Shown: positions 28,139 to 37,348, numbered from the stretch's first letter. The stretch is DNA of 64,000 nucleotides from Cryobacterium algoricola (GCF_004402485.1 NZ_SOFG01000011.1:372001-436000); one strand, 5' to 3'. The notes: a model not told the origin generated them from the letters alone. A program made the numbers and translations.

Positions 28139-28848
28139 TACTTCAGTGCTCCCTGCGGCGCTTGTCCGTAGACGTTCTGATAGCGGTTGAAGAGGGAATC
28201 GATCGCGGCCTGCGGGATCGGGATGAGTTCGCCGCCCTGCCGGGCGATGTGCACGGTTCGCGCGACGTCCTCGACCATGACGGCCGCCTTGACGGCGTCA
28301 CGGGCGTCCTTGCCGATCGTGAACGGACCGTGGTTCTGCATCAGCACGGCGCGGGAGCGGTGTCCCGTGAGCGCCTCGACGATGCCGCGGCCGATCGTGT
28401 CGTCCCCGATGATCGCAAAGTTGCCGATCGGGATCGGGCCGCCGAATTCGTCGGCCATGGCCGTGATCACGCAGGGGATTTCCTCGCCGCGGGCGGCCCA
28501 GGCGGTCGCGTAGGTGGAGTGCGTGTGCACGACACCGCCGATCTCGGGCATGTTGCGGTAGACGTAGGCGTGTGCCGCGGTGTCGCTCGACGGGGAGCGG
28601 TCGGAGCCGGGGGTTCCCGGGATCACGGTGCCGTCGAGGTCGCACAGGATCATGTTCTCCGGGGCGAGGTCTGCGTAGTCGACCCCACTCGGCTTGATCA
28701 CGAAGAGGTCTGCACCCGGGACGCGGCCGGAGACGTTGCCGCCGGTCCAGACCACGAGTCCGTTGCGGGTGAGCTCGGCGTGGAGATCGGCGACTTCGGC
28801 GCGGACGCGGGCGATCGCGACCTCGATCTGGGGTCCGTAGGTGCTCAT
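28138..28848 (-). CDS. araD: L-ribulose-5-phosphate 4-epimerase
   Basis: Class II aldolase-fold epimerase of 236 residues converting L-ribulose 5-phosphate to D-xylulose 5-phosphate. Metal-binding histidines are seen in [16 protein letters not shown] and in [23 protein letters not shown] and KPSGVDY are the phosphate-binding motifs. It seems full length. ATG at 28848 overlaps the stop of a 43-codon frame upstream. With araA reduced to a fragment and no araB nearby, the enzyme must act on ribulose phosphate from genes elsewhere or be a relic. Confidence 0.93.
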   Translation of the reverse strand: MSTYGPQIEVAIARVRAEVADLHAELTRNGLVVWTGGNVSGRVPGADLFVIKPSGVDYADLAPENMILCDLDGTVIPGTPGSDRSPSSDTAAHAYVYRNMPEIGGVVHTHSTYATAWAARGEEIPCVITAMADEFGGPIPIGNFAIIGDDTIGRGIVEALTGHRSRAVLMQNHGPFTIGKDARDAVKAAVMVEDVARTVHIARQGGELIPIPQAAIDSLFNRYQNVYGQAPQGALK

Positions 28849-28976
28849 GCGAACGCCACCACATCGGTGGAGATTCCCGCAGCGCACGTGGCGACGTTCG
28901 GTCGGTGATCGCCTCTGCTGAGAGAGAGCTCGGCGGATGCGTCGGCTGCGAGCGCGGCCTGTGCGTTCTCGATCAC
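28845..28976 (-). CDS. Small ORF translationally coupled to araD
   Basis: Frame of 43 codons, starting at a GTG (28976) 9 nt after AAAGGAG, the best ribosome-binding site in the region. It ends in TGA overlapping the araD ATG. The product begins VIENAQAALAADASAELSLS and matches nothing I recognise. Given the araA deletion next door it may be a leftover of another ara gene, or a leader whose translation feeds ribosomes to araD. Confidence 0.45.
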   Translation of the reverse strand: MIENAQAALAADASAELSLSRGDHRPNVATCAAGISTDVVAFA

Positions 28977-29055
28977 GAAATTCGACTCCTTTGTCATGCG
29001 GTGCTGAGGCCGAAGCCATCTGCGTACTCACGTGCGTACTTACATTGTCACGAAA

Positions 29056-29069
29056 TGTGAACGGTCACA
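29056..29069. promoter_or_regulatory. LacI-family operator upstream of araD
   Basis: TGTGAACGGTCACA has perfect 5-bp arms TGTGA and TCACA around ACGG. Further half-sites surround it (TTGTCAC at 29046-29052 and TGTGTTCACA at 29075-29084). It lies about 80 bp before the small ORF and araD. The likely binder is the LacI protein encoded just beyond. Confidence 0.7.
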
Positions 29070-29167
29070 ATCGCTGTGTTCACATTACGCCCGCAGTGGG
29101 CGTTCTTGTCAAGTCACGGCGAAAAGTGGGTGGTTGCGTTTTGATAACCACCCGATTCACGCCGGAT

Positions 29168-30190
29168 TCAGAAGGCGGGCGGGCCCGTCGAGCCGCGAAC
29201 GATGAGCTCGGGAATGATCGCTTCACGGAACTTGTCCGGGTCTTCACCGGCGATGGTGCCGAGCAGGAGGGCGATGCAGCGTCTGCCCAGTTCGGCGAAA
29301 TCCTGGCGGACGGTCGTGAGCGGGGGCCAGAAGTGCGCCGCCTCCGGGATGTCGTCGAAACCGACGATGCTCACGTCCCGCGGGATGTCGAGCCCAGCAT
29401 CCCTGACCGCGTGCATGATCCCGAGCGCCATCTGGTCGTTCGACGAGAAGATGGCGGTGAAATCGCGTTGTCGCAGCAGCTCGCGCCCGGCGTGGTACCC
29501 GAAGTCCGCGGTCCAGTCCCCGAGGATCGGGGCGGTCGTCGGAACGTCCATCGCCCCCATCTCCTCGAGGAATCCGCGCATCCGAGCCTCTGCCTCGATC
29601 CAGTCCTGCGGCCCCGCGAGGTGGAAGATCCGCCGGTGTCCGAGGTCGATGAGGTGCCGCGTGGCCAGTCGGGCGCCGTGGATCTGGTCGACGGAGAGTG
29701 CATGATCGTTGGGCCGGCCCGTCGACTGGAGGGTGACGTACGGCACCTCGATCGAGAGCTGTTCCAGCACGTCGAAGACGCGGACCTGCGGTGCGATGAC
29801 CACGATCCCCTCCACGGACTGATACATCAGGTGGTCGAGTGCCGCTTCGATGGAGGCCGTGTCGACCGAGGTGAGATTGGCGGTGTTGACGTAGTAGCCC
29901 GCCTCCCGCGCCGCATCCTGGATCGCGGCGATGCTGCTCGCGGGGCCGTACTGGGACCCGGAGGCCGACAGCACGCCGATCGTGCGCGACCTTCCCCTCG
30001 AGAGGGCCCTGGCCGCCCGGTTCGGCCGGTATTGGAGTTCCTCGATCACCTGGAGCACGCGGGCCTTCGTGGAGTCACGAATGCTCGGGTGGTTGTTGAG
30101 CACCCTCGACACGGTCTGATGCGAGACGCCGGCAAGGCGTGCGACGTCCCGGATGCTGGGGGCCCGGCCAGTGGGCAGTTCAGCAGTCAT
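29168..30190 (-). CDS. LacI-family regulator of the arabinose operon
   Basis: Repressor of 340 residues from the ATG at 30190, which has GAGG upstream; a GTG at 30217 is open but has no ribosome-binding site. HTH at about residues 12-34 (SIRDVARLAGVSHQTVSRVLNNHP). The ligand core has RTIGVLSASGSQYGPASS, IFSSNDQMALGIMHAV and SIVGFDDIPEAAHFWP. It lies upstream of the araD operon on the same strand. TGTGA-type sites lie both before itself and before araD, so it is probably autoregulated and works as an arabinose-responsive repressor. Confidence 0.88.
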   Translation of the reverse strand: MTAELPTGRAPSIRDVARLAGVSHQTVSRVLNNHPSIRDSTKARVLQVIEELQYRPNRAARALSRGRSRTIGVLSASGSQYGPASSIAAIQDAAREAGYYVNTANLTSVDTASIEAALDHLMYQSVEGIVVIAPQVRVFDVLEQLSIEVPYVTLQSTGRPNDHALSVDQIHGARLATRHLIDLGHRRIFHLAGPQDWIEAEARMRGFLEEMGAMDVPTTAPILGDWTADFGYHAGRELLRQRDFTAIFSSNDQMALGIMHAVRDAGLDIPRDVSIVGFDDIPEAAHFWPPLTTVRQDFAELGRRCIALLLGTIAGEDPDKFREAIIPELIVRGSTGPPAF

Positions 30191-30204
30191 CGGGGCCTCG
30201 TCTA

Positions 30205-30273
30205 TGAGCACGGTCACAAAAAATTACGCATCCCCAGTATGCACCGCTCGGGAACCGCGTTGTGACCGTCACA
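30205..30273. promoter_or_regulatory. Two operator-like sites upstream of the LacI gene
   Basis: TGAGCACGGTCACA at 30205-30218 matches the araD operator at 11 of 14 positions. TGTGACCGTCACA at 30261-30273 is a perfect odd-centred palindrome of the same arms. Both lie within 85 bp of the regulator start, consistent with autoregulation. Confidence 0.6.
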
Positions 30274-30289
30274 TGGCGGGGATCGCGCC

Positions 30290-30982
30290 TCAGCCGGCGG
30301 GGTGGGGCACTCGCGCGAACGCGCGGACCGGGAAGGTCCCGAAGCCTTCGATCTTCGGGGGCACCGCCGAGAACGCGGCCCCGGAGCCCGGCACCTCGGC
30401 CATTCCGGTCAGATGTTCGACGACGTGGATGCCGGCGGCGAGCAGGACGGAATGGGCCGGCCGTTCCCCGCTCCCCTCGGTGTCGTCGATGTTGAGCGAG
30501 TCGATCCCGACGAGGGCGACACCGGCGTCGACCAGCATCTGTGCGGCCTCCTCTGTGAGGAAGGGGGCACCGGAGCGGTACTCCGGAGTGCCGAAGTGGC
30601 GGTCCCAGCCGGTGTGGATCAGCACCGCAGAGCCCACCAGGGCGGGGCCGCGCTCCATGAATACCTCTGCGGGAATGCCCCGGGTCGCAGCATCCGTCAG
30701 ATGGAATACCTCGGCGGGCAGATCGACAAGGGTGGCGAGGTCGAGACCGGCGAGGTCCGCTCCGCCCGCGTAGCGATGGTACGGACTGTCGAGGTACGTG
30801 CCGGTATTGCCGATCAGGGTGATCACGTCCATCGTGAATTCGGTGCCGGGAGCGTACGACGCGCGTGAGGCCGCGCGGGTGAGGAATGGCTCGATCACGG
30901 GAGCGGGCAGGCCGGGGTAGGTGATGAGACCGGCACGGATCGTGTGGCTGAGATCGATCAGGCGGGCGCGGGTGACGGTCAT
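30290..30982 (-). CDS. Cyclase/kynurenine-formamidase-like family protein
   Basis: Protein of 230 residues with the cyclase-family layout: LIDLSHTIRAGLITYPG at the start, VLIHTGWDRHF in the middle, and LVGIDSLNIDDT. Family hydrolases bind metal through HxGTHxDxPxH. Here the segment reads NTGTYLDSPYH (59-69), so two metal histidines are Asn59 and Tyr63, while Asp65 and His69 remain. The enzyme may use a different metal site or have lost hydrolase activity. Direction matches the APC permease gene upstream, which may supply its substrate. Confidence 0.75.
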   Translation of the reverse strand: MTVTRARLIDLSHTIRAGLITYPGLPAPVIEPFLTRAASRASYAPGTEFTMDVITLIGNTGTYLDSPYHRYAGGADLAGLDLATLVDLPAEVFHLTDAATRGIPAEVFMERGPALVGSAVLIHTGWDRHFGTPEYRSGAPFLTEEAAQMLVDAGVALVGIDSLNIDDTEGSGERPAHSVLLAAGIHVVEHLTGMAEVPGSGAAFSAVPPKIEGFGTFPVRAFARVPHPAG

Positions 30983-31017
30983 GGGGTTCTCCTGGCGGGT
31001 TCGGCGTTCAGCGGGCT

Positions 31018-31065
31018 CAGCGGGTTCGGGGCTCAGCGGGTTCGGGGCTCAGCGGGTTCGGGGCT
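31018..31065. repeat. Three 16-bp tandem repeats
   Basis: CAGCGGGTTCGGGGCT is repeated exactly at 31018, 31034 and 31050, with degenerate units on both sides (from about 31002 to 31080). The array fills the gap between the APC permease stop and the cyclase start and runs into the permease stop codon. Confidence 0.85.
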
Positions 31066-31073
31066 CGGCGGGT

Positions 31074-32393
31074 TCAGCGGGTGGCCAGGCGCGATCGGGC
31101 GGATCGGCGACCGTGACGTTTGACCTGGCCGATGACCACCGCCACGAGGGCGAGTGCTGCCGGCACGAGCAGGTTCGGGCAGGCGAGCACGAGCAGCGCT
31201 CCGGTGAGGAAGACGCTGACCACCGCGAGCCACCAGCCGAGGCTGTACCGGTCGAGGAGGCGTACCGCGGCGATCATGCCGAGCGTGTAGATCGCGACCA
31301 TGGAGCTCGTGTGGATCAGGATGAACGCAGACAGGGGCAGGTGCTGCGTCACCATGATCGTGAAGTACCCACCGGTGAGCACGGCCACGAGCGTGAGACT
31401 GCGGCGCGGAACGCCCCCGGTCTCGACACCCCGGGCGAGCCAGCGCGGGAGGTCACCGTCGCGGCCGAGCGAGGCACCGAGTTTGGCGAAGGCGCCGAGA
31501 TACACGTTGAGCACCCCGAGCGCGACGATCGCCGCGATCACCGCGACGGACACCGGGCCAACGCCGCCCGGCGACTGGGCGACGAGGGCCAGCAGGGGCA
31601 CGGCGCCCGATCCCGCTGCGCCGCCGAGGACGGCGACCGTTACGTACTGAAGCGCCAGATAGGCGGCCCCGACCACCACGAGCGCGATCGCGGTCGCCGC
31701 CGGGATGACCCGGCGCGGATTGCGGAACTCCCCCGCGATGTGGGTGCCGACCTCCCAGCCCGCGAAGGCCCAGACGAACAGGCTGACGGCTGCGCCGACG
31801 CCGGTCCAGCCGTTGGGCAGGAACGGGTGGAAGTTCGCGGGGTCCGCTGCGGGGAAGGCGACGGTGACGACACCGATCACGATGACGAGCAGCGCTCCGG
31901 TCAGGACGAGCTGCACGGCCCCGGAGACCCGCACACCGAGGTAGTTGGAGACGAACGGCGGGACCAGGATCAGGAGGGCGACCGCAGGCACCGTGCCGGG
32001 GTCTGCTCCGATGATCGCCACGACGTATTCCGCACCGAGCATAGCGACGACGGGTGCGCCGAAACCGACGCCGAAGAAGAACCAGTAGCCGGTCATCCGC
32101 GCCCAGGTCTGGCCGAGGGCGGTGCGCACGTAGCTCGCCACACCACCGGGGTCCGGGTACCGGGCGGCGAGGGCGGCGAACGTGCCCGCGAGCGGGATGG
32201 ACAGCACGAAGACGATCAGGACCGCGAGTAGGGAGGCCGGCCCAGCCGCCGCCGCCGCGAGTCCCGGGAGCACCAGGATCCCGGTGCCTAGAACGGCGGC
32301 GATGTAGAGCGCGGTGCCCTGGAGCAGGCCGAGGCTGCCGGCACCGGAGGGAACGGAGTTCGCGGGCGCATCCGTCGCCGGTGTCGTCGTCAT
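31074..32393 (-). CDS. APC-family amino acid/amine permease
   Basis: Membrane protein of 439 residues with about 12 hydrophobic helices. The first helix ALYIAAVLGTGILVLPGLA holds the GTG unwound substrate site of the LeuT-fold APC family. The helix-6 region VWAFAGWEVGTHIAGEFRNPRRVIP is also typical. The C-terminus is cytoplasmic and basic. The substrate is unknown. It precedes the cyclase-family gene on the same strand with 91 bp between, so the two may be co-transcribed. Confidence 0.88.
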   Translation of the reverse strand: MTTTPATDAPANSVPSGAGSLGLLQGTALYIAAVLGTGILVLPGLAAAAAGPASLLAVLIVFVLSIPLAGTFAALAARYPDPGGVASYVRTALGQTWARMTGYWFFFGVGFGAPVVAMLGAEYVVAIIGADPGTVPAVALLILVPPFVSNYLGVRVSGAVQLVLTGALLVIVIGVVTVAFPAADPANFHPFLPNGWTGVGAAVSLFVWAFAGWEVGTHIAGEFRNPRRVIPAATAIALVVVGAAYLALQYVTVAVLGGAAGSGAVPLLALVAQSPGGVGPVSVAVIAAIVALGVLNVYLGAFAKLGASLGRDGDLPRWLARGVETGGVPRRSLTLVAVLTGGYFTIMVTQHLPLSAFILIHTSSMVAIYTLGMIAAVRLLDRYSLGWWLAVVSVFLTGALLVLACPNLLVPAALALVAVVIGQVKRHGRRSARSRLATR

Positions 32394-32497
32394 GCTCCTA
32401 TGCTGCCGGACGACGACCCCGCGCGAAATGGCAGACTAGACACACTCCGTCGATTTCCTGCCAAACTGTCCTCCGCCCGCCCGGGCACCTCACCAAT

Positions 32498-33670
32498 TCA
32501 GGGGCGGGAGAGGCTCGCGACCGCGGCGAGGGCCGCGTCGAGGTCGGCAATCAGGTCGGCCTTGTCCTCGATACCGACGGAGAGGCGGATGATGTTGTCA
32601 GCCACCTCGAGTTCGGTGCCGCGGACCGAGGCGTGCGTCATTTCGGCGGGGTAGTTCACGAGGGACTCGACGCCGCCGAGGGACTCGGCGAGCTGGAAGA
32701 GTTTCGTGGACTCGGCGAAGGTGCGCGCTGCGGCGGCTCCTCCGGTGAACGCGATCGAGAGCATGCCTCCGAAGCCGCTCATCTGGCGCTTCGCGAGTTC
32801 GTGGCCGGGGTGGTTCGGCAGGCCGGGGTAGTAGACGGCCTCGAGAGCGGCGTGGCCGTCGAGGTGCTCGGCGATCGCCTGCGCGTTGGAGCAGTGCCGG
32901 TCCATCCGCACCGAGAGGGTCTTGATGCCGCGCACGGTGAGCCAGGCGTCGAGGGGTGCGGAGACCGGCCCCGTCGCGAACTGCAGGAACTGCGCCTTCT
33001 GGTACAGCGCGTCGTCGTTGATCACGAGAGCGCCGCCGAGCACGTCGGAGTGGCCGCCGAGGTACTTGGTGGTCGAGTGCACGACGACGTCGGCTCCGAA
33101 CGCGAGAGGATGCTGCAGCGCGGGGCTCGCAAAGGTGTTGTCGACGATCACGGTGACACCGAAGCGGTGGCCGAGGGTGGCCAGCGCGCCGATGTCGCTG
33201 ATCTTCATGAGGGGGTTGCTCGGGGTTTCGACCCAGAGGATCTTCGTCTCGCCGGGAATGATCGCGGCCTCGACGGCGGCGAGGTCGGCCAGGTCCACGG
33301 TCGTGTTGCGGATGCCGATCGCGCCGTGGACCGTGTTGATCAGACGGTGGGTTCCGCCGTAGACGTCGTTGCCGAGGACGATGTGGTCTCCGGGGGCGAC
33401 TAGGGCACGGAGGATGGTGTCTTCCGCGGCGAGACCGCTTGCAAAGGACAGGCCGTGCTTGCCGCCCTCGAGGGCGGCGAGCACGGTCTCGAGCACGGTG
33501 CGGGTCGGGTTTCCGCCTCGGCTGTATTCGTAGCCGCCGCGCAGGTGGCCGATGCTCTCCTGGACGTACGTCGAGGTCAGGTAGATCGGCGGGATGACGG
33601 CTCCGGTCGTCGGGTCGAATTCCTGTCCGGCGTGGATGGCGAGGGTGTCGAAGTTCGGGGTGCTGGGCAT
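32498..33670 (-). CDS. metB: Cystathionine gamma-synthase/gamma-lyase
   Basis: PLP enzyme of 390 residues in the Cys/Met metabolism family. Lys202 in VHSTTKYLGGHSD binds PLP, and YSRGGNPTRTVLE, FASGLAA and VIVDNTFASP are family motifs. Adjacent cbs (27 bp upstream, same strand) suggests reverse transsulfuration, homocysteine to cysteine, in which this enzyme would act as gamma-lyase. The sequence alone does not separate lyase from synthase. The pairing resembles cbs-metB of Mycobacterium. Confidence 0.9.
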   Translation of the reverse strand: MPSTPNFDTLAIHAGQEFDPTTGAVIPPIYLTSTYVQESIGHLRGGYEYSRGGNPTRTVLETVLAALEGGKHGLSFASGLAAEDTILRALVAPGDHIVLGNDVYGGTHRLINTVHGAIGIRNTTVDLADLAAVEAAIIPGETKILWVETPSNPLMKISDIGALATLGHRFGVTVIVDNTFASPALQHPLAFGADVVVHSTTKYLGGHSDVLGGALVINDDALYQKAQFLQFATGPVSAPLDAWLTVRGIKTLSVRMDRHCSNAQAIAEHLDGHAALEAVYYPGLPNHPGHELAKRQMSGFGGMLSIAFTGGAAAARTFAESTKLFQLAESLGGVESLVNYPAEMTHASVRGTELEVADNIIRLSVGIEDKADLIADLDAALAAVASLSRP

Positions 33671-33697
33671 CCGTGGGTCCTTAGGTAGTGGGGGCGC

Positions 33698-35062
33698 TCA
33701 GGCGCTGAGGTAGGTCAGGAGGTCGTGGCGGGTGATGACGCCGAGGGGCTTGCCCTCCGCGGTGACGAGAAGTGCGTCGCCGTGGGCGAAAGCCGCGCGG
33801 GCGGCGGCGACGGGTTCGTTGACGCCGATCATCGGGAGGGAGTCGCCGACGTATGCACTGATCTTGTCGGTGAGTTTGGCCTCGCCGGAGAAGACGAGTT
33901 CCATCAGATGACGTTCGTCGATCGCGCCGAGCACCTCCCCCATCACGACCGGCGGCTTGGCGGTCAGCACGAGCAGCTGGGAGACGCTCGACGCCGTCAT
34001 GGCCTCGATCGCGTCCCGCACGGTGGCGATCGGGTGCACGTAGACGAAGGCGGGCAGGGTGCCGGTCTTGCTCTCGAGGAGGTCGGCCACGGTGTGCCCG
34101 GCCGGAGCGTTGCTGAAACCGTAGCTGCGCATCCACTTGTCGTTGAAGATCTTGCCGAGGTAGCCGCGGCCGCCGTCGGGCAGCAGCACGACGACGACGG
34201 CGTCGGCCGGGAGGGTCGCGGCCGCGCGGAGGGCCGCGACGACGGCCATGCCGCTCGAACCGCCGACGAGGATGCCCTCTTCGAGCGCGAGGCGCCTGGT
34301 CATGGCAAAGGAGTCGGCATCGGAAACGGCGATCACCTCGTGCACGACGGCCGGGTCGTATGCGGCCGGCCAGAAGTCTTCGCCGACGCCTTCGACGAGG
34401 TACGGCCTGCCGGTGCCGCCCGAGTAGACCGAGCCCTCGGGGTCGGCGCCGATGATCCGCACGGTGTCCCCGGAGACCTCCCGCAGGTAGCGCCCGGTCC
34501 CGGTGATGGTTCCGCCGGTGCCGACACCCGCGACGAAGTGGGTGACGGTGCCGTCGGTGTCCCGCCAGATCTCGGGGCCGGTCGACTCGTAGTGACTGAG
34601 CGGCCCGTTCGGGTTCGCGTACTGGTTCGGCTTGAAGGCGCCGGGGATCTCCCTGGCGAGCCGGTCGGAGACGCTGTAGTACGACGCGGGGTCGTCGGGG
34701 GCGACGGATGTCGGGGTCACGACGACCTCGGCGCCGTACGCGGTGAGCACGTTGCGCTTGTCCTCGCCGACCTTGTCCGGCAGCACGAAGACGCACCGGT
34801 AGCCGCGCTGCTGCGCGACGAGGGCGAGGCCGACGCCGGTGTTTCCCGAGGTGGGTTCGACGATGGTTCCGCCGGGCAGCAGCAGTCCGTCACGTTCGGC
34901 GGCATCGATGATGCGGGTGGCGATCCGGTCCTTCGCGGAGCCGCCCGGGTTGAAGTATTCGAGTTTGACCAGCACGGTTGCGCCGATCCCCTCGGTGACC
35001 TTGTTCAGTCTGACCAGCGGCGTATTGCCGATGAGGTCGAGGATGGTGTCTGCAATCTTCAT
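33698..35062 (-). CDS. cbs: Cystathionine beta-synthase
   Basis: Enzyme of 454 residues joining serine and homocysteine to cystathionine. PLP domain: GNTPLVRLNKV, PLP-lysine Lys44 in FNPGGSAKDRIA, EPTSGNTGVGLA and GVGTGGTITGTGRYL. After about residue 330 come two CBS motifs (VYVHPIATVRDAIEAM and VAAARAAFAHGDALLV), which probably bind adenosyl ligands. No heme-binding N-terminus, as expected for bacteria. First gene of cbs-metB; the 175 bp upstream hold only short GC-rich direct repeats. Confidence 0.93.
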   Translation of the reverse strand: MKIADTILDLIGNTPLVRLNKVTEGIGATVLVKLEYFNPGGSAKDRIATRIIDAAERDGLLLPGGTIVEPTSGNTGVGLALVAQQRGYRCVFVLPDKVGEDKRNVLTAYGAEVVVTPTSVAPDDPASYYSVSDRLAREIPGAFKPNQYANPNGPLSHYESTGPEIWRDTDGTVTHFVAGVGTGGTITGTGRYLREVSGDTVRIIGADPEGSVYSGGTGRPYLVEGVGEDFWPAAYDPAVVHEVIAVSDADSFAMTRRLALEEGILVGGSSGMAVVAALRAAATLPADAVVVVLLPDGGRGYLGKIFNDKWMRSYGFSNAPAGHTVADLLESKTGTLPAFVYVHPIATVRDAIEAMTASSVSQLLVLTAKPPVVMGEVLGAIDERHLMELVFSGEAKLTDKISAYVGDSLPMIGVNEPVAAARAAFAHGDALLVTAEGKPLGVITRHDLLTYLSA

Positions 35063-35237
35063 GGAAGATCCTTCGTCGAGATGTCGTGAGTGTCACCGCG
35101 CGGCCTGGGGCACACGCGCGGGACGGCGAGGAGTGTTCGAGGAGTGTTCGGTGGGGCGAAGGGGTCGGTCAGCGACCCGGACAACACGGACAACGCGGAC
35201 ACCTCAGACGGACGGGCACGCCTCAACTCTAGTACCG

Positions 35238-37178
35238 CTATTCGGAGAGGAGCCTGGGCGGATCCAGGACGGGACCCGGACCCGTGACCTGCTCGGAATA
35301 GAGCCGCGCGTAGACGCCGTTCGCGGCGAGCAGGTCGGAGTGGGTGCCGCTCTCGACGATGCGCCCGCCGTCAACGACGAAGATCACGTCGGCCGCGACG
35401 ATCGTCGAGAGCCGGTGGGCGATCGCGATCGTGGTGCGGCCTCGGGACGCGGTGTCGAGGGCGGCCTGGACGACGCGCTCCGAGATGGCGTCGAGGGCGC
35501 TCGTCGCCTCGTCGAGGATGAGCACCTCCGGGTTCTTCAGGAGCACCCTGGCGATGGCGATGCGCTGTTTCTCGCCGCCGGAGAGCCGGTAGCCGCGCTC
35601 GCCGACGACCGTGTCGTAACGGGCGGGGAAGGACGCGATCGTGTCGTGGATGCTCGCGGACCGGGCGGCGGCCTCGAGTTCGTCCGCCGTGGCATCCGGT
35701 TTCGCGTAGCGGAGGTTCTCGGCGATGGTCGCGTGGAAGAGGTAGGTCTCCTGGCTCACGATGCCGATGTGGGAGACGAGGGACTGCTGCGCGAGGTCGC
35801 GCACGTCGATCCCGCCGAACAGGACCCGCCCGTCCGTCGCCTCGTAGAAGCGGGGAATCAGGTAGGAGACGGTCGTCTTCCCGGCCCCGGACGGCCCGAC
35901 GAACGCGGCGAACTGGCCCGGCTCGATCGTGAACGAGACCGCGTCGAGGGTGGGCCGGGACTCGCCGACGGCATCCGGATAGGCGAAGGTCACATCGTCG
36001 AACTCGACCCGTCCGGTGGCGGGGCCGCTCTCGGGCACGGCGAGCGCGGCCGGGGAATCCTGGATCGCCGGGACGAGGTCGAGGTACTGGAAGATCCGGG
36101 CGAAGAGCGCGCTCGAGGTCTGCAGGTCGAGGGCGACCCTCATCAGGCCGAGCAGGGGGAACAGCAGCCGGGACTGCACCGTCGTGAACGCGACGATCGT
36201 GCCGGCGGTGATGTCGGCCGAACCGTTGCTCATCAGGAGGCCGGCGACGAGGTAGACGATCGCGGGGATGCTCGAGAGGAAGATGCTGACCATGGCGAAG
36301 AACCACTGGCCGCTCATCTGCTGGCTGACCTGCAGCCGCACCTGGTTGTCGTTCTCGTCGGAGTAGCGGCCGATCTCGGTCTGCTGCCTCGTGAAGCTCT
36401 TGGAGAGCAGGATCCCGGAGACGCTCAGGGTCTCCTGGGTGATCGCGGTCATGTCGGAGAGCGATTCCTGCGTTTTGGCGGCGATCCGGGCGCGCACCTG
36501 GCCGACGCGGCGCTGGGCGATCACGAGGATCGGCATCAGGATGAGGGCGACGATCGTGAGCTTCCAGTCGAGCAGCAGCATCGCGACGAACGCGGCGAGC
36601 ACCGTGACGGCATTGCCGAGCAGGCTCGAGATGGTGTTGGTGAGCACGCTCGCGACGCCGCCGACGTCGTTCTGCAGTCTCGACTGGATGATGCCGGTCT
36701 TGGTGCGGGTGAAGAAGCTCAGCTCCATGGCCTGCAGGTGGGTGAACAGGCGCACCCGCAGGGCGCCCATCACCGTGTTGCCGACGGTCGCGGTGAGCCA
36801 GGTCTGCCACACCCCGAGCAGCTGGGAACCGAGGTAGATCGCGATCATGAGCCCGACGAGGGTCGCCAGGCGCGGCAGGTTGGGCTCTCCCCCGGGCGGG
36901 AACAGGCCTTCGTCGAAGGCACGCTGCACGAGCAGGGGCGGCACGACCGACAACGCCGCGCTGATGATCACGAGCACGATCGTGATGGTGAGCGCGGTGC
37001 GGTGCGGTGCGAACAGCGCGGCAATCCGGCCGAGCAGGTTCGGGATCCGCGGTGCCTCGGCGTTCTCGGCACGCTGGGCGACGGGGTCACCGCCGCTGAT
37101 CCGCCCGCGCGGGCGTCCGAACTGTCCGGGCCTGCCGGAGGGGGCTGACCCACCACCGTGGCCGTGCATTGCACTCAT
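35238..37178 (-). CDS. ABC exporter, fused membrane and ATPase domains
   Basis: Half-transporter of 646 residues. A basic Gly-rich tail of about 55 residues precedes a six-helix membrane domain (about residues 55-345) and an ATPase with Walker A GPSGAGKTT, Q-loop SQETYLF, signature LSGGEKQRIAIAR and Walker B VLILDEATSALD. It resembles multidrug/lipid exporters of the MsbA/LmrA type that act as dimers. No neighbour hints at a substrate. A copy of the repeated hairpin lies 86 bp upstream of its start. Confidence 0.9.
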   Translation of the reverse strand: MSAMHGHGGGSAPSGRPGQFGRPRGRISGGDPVAQRAENAEAPRIPNLLGRIAALFAPHRTALTITIVLVIISAALSVVPPLLVQRAFDEGLFPPGGEPNLPRLATLVGLMIAIYLGSQLLGVWQTWLTATVGNTVMGALRVRLFTHLQAMELSFFTRTKTGIIQSRLQNDVGGVASVLTNTISSLLGNAVTVLAAFVAMLLLDWKLTIVALILMPILVIAQRRVGQVRARIAAKTQESLSDMTAITQETLSVSGILLSKSFTRQQTEIGRYSDENDNQVRLQVSQQMSGQWFFAMVSIFLSSIPAIVYLVAGLLMSNGSADITAGTIVAFTTVQSRLLFPLLGLMRVALDLQTSSALFARIFQYLDLVPAIQDSPAALAVPESGPATGRVEFDDVTFAYPDAVGESRPTLDAVSFTIEPGQFAAFVGPSGAGKTTVSYLIPRFYEATDGRVLFGGIDVRDLAQQSLVSHIGIVSQETYLFHATIAENLRYAKPDATADELEAAARSASIHDTIASFPARYDTVVGERGYRLSGGEKQRIAIARVLLKNPEVLILDEATSALDAISERVVQAALDTASRGRTTIAIAHRLSTIVAADVIFVVDGGRIVESGTHSDLLAANGVYARLYSEQVTGPGPVLDPPRLLSE

Positions 37179-37263
37179 GCAGCCAGCCTAAGCGCCGCCG
37201 CCGCGGCATCCGCTCGCTCTCGTTGCCCTGCCCCGCTCCCACCCTGCCAACGCGTCCCCCGTG

Positions 37264-37348
37264 GTTCCGAATTCAGGAGTTGAGCTCGTTTTCGGCTCGA
37301 ATCCGGCCCGAAACACCCGCTGCGGTGCTCAACTCCTGAATTCGGAAC
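37264..37348. repeat. Dispersed hairpin repeat, copy A
   Basis: Perfect 22-bp arms (37264-37285 and 37327-37348) with core TTCCGAATTCAGGAGTTGAG, around a 41-bp loop. Same arms as copies at 38385 and 49136. It lies in the divergent gap between the ABC exporter and the AbiEi/DUF559 gene. Confidence 0.92.

Noticed and set aside
35063-35237. Riboswitch upstream of cbs-metB
   Set aside because: No SAM-riboswitch-like helices are visible; only short GC-rich direct repeats.
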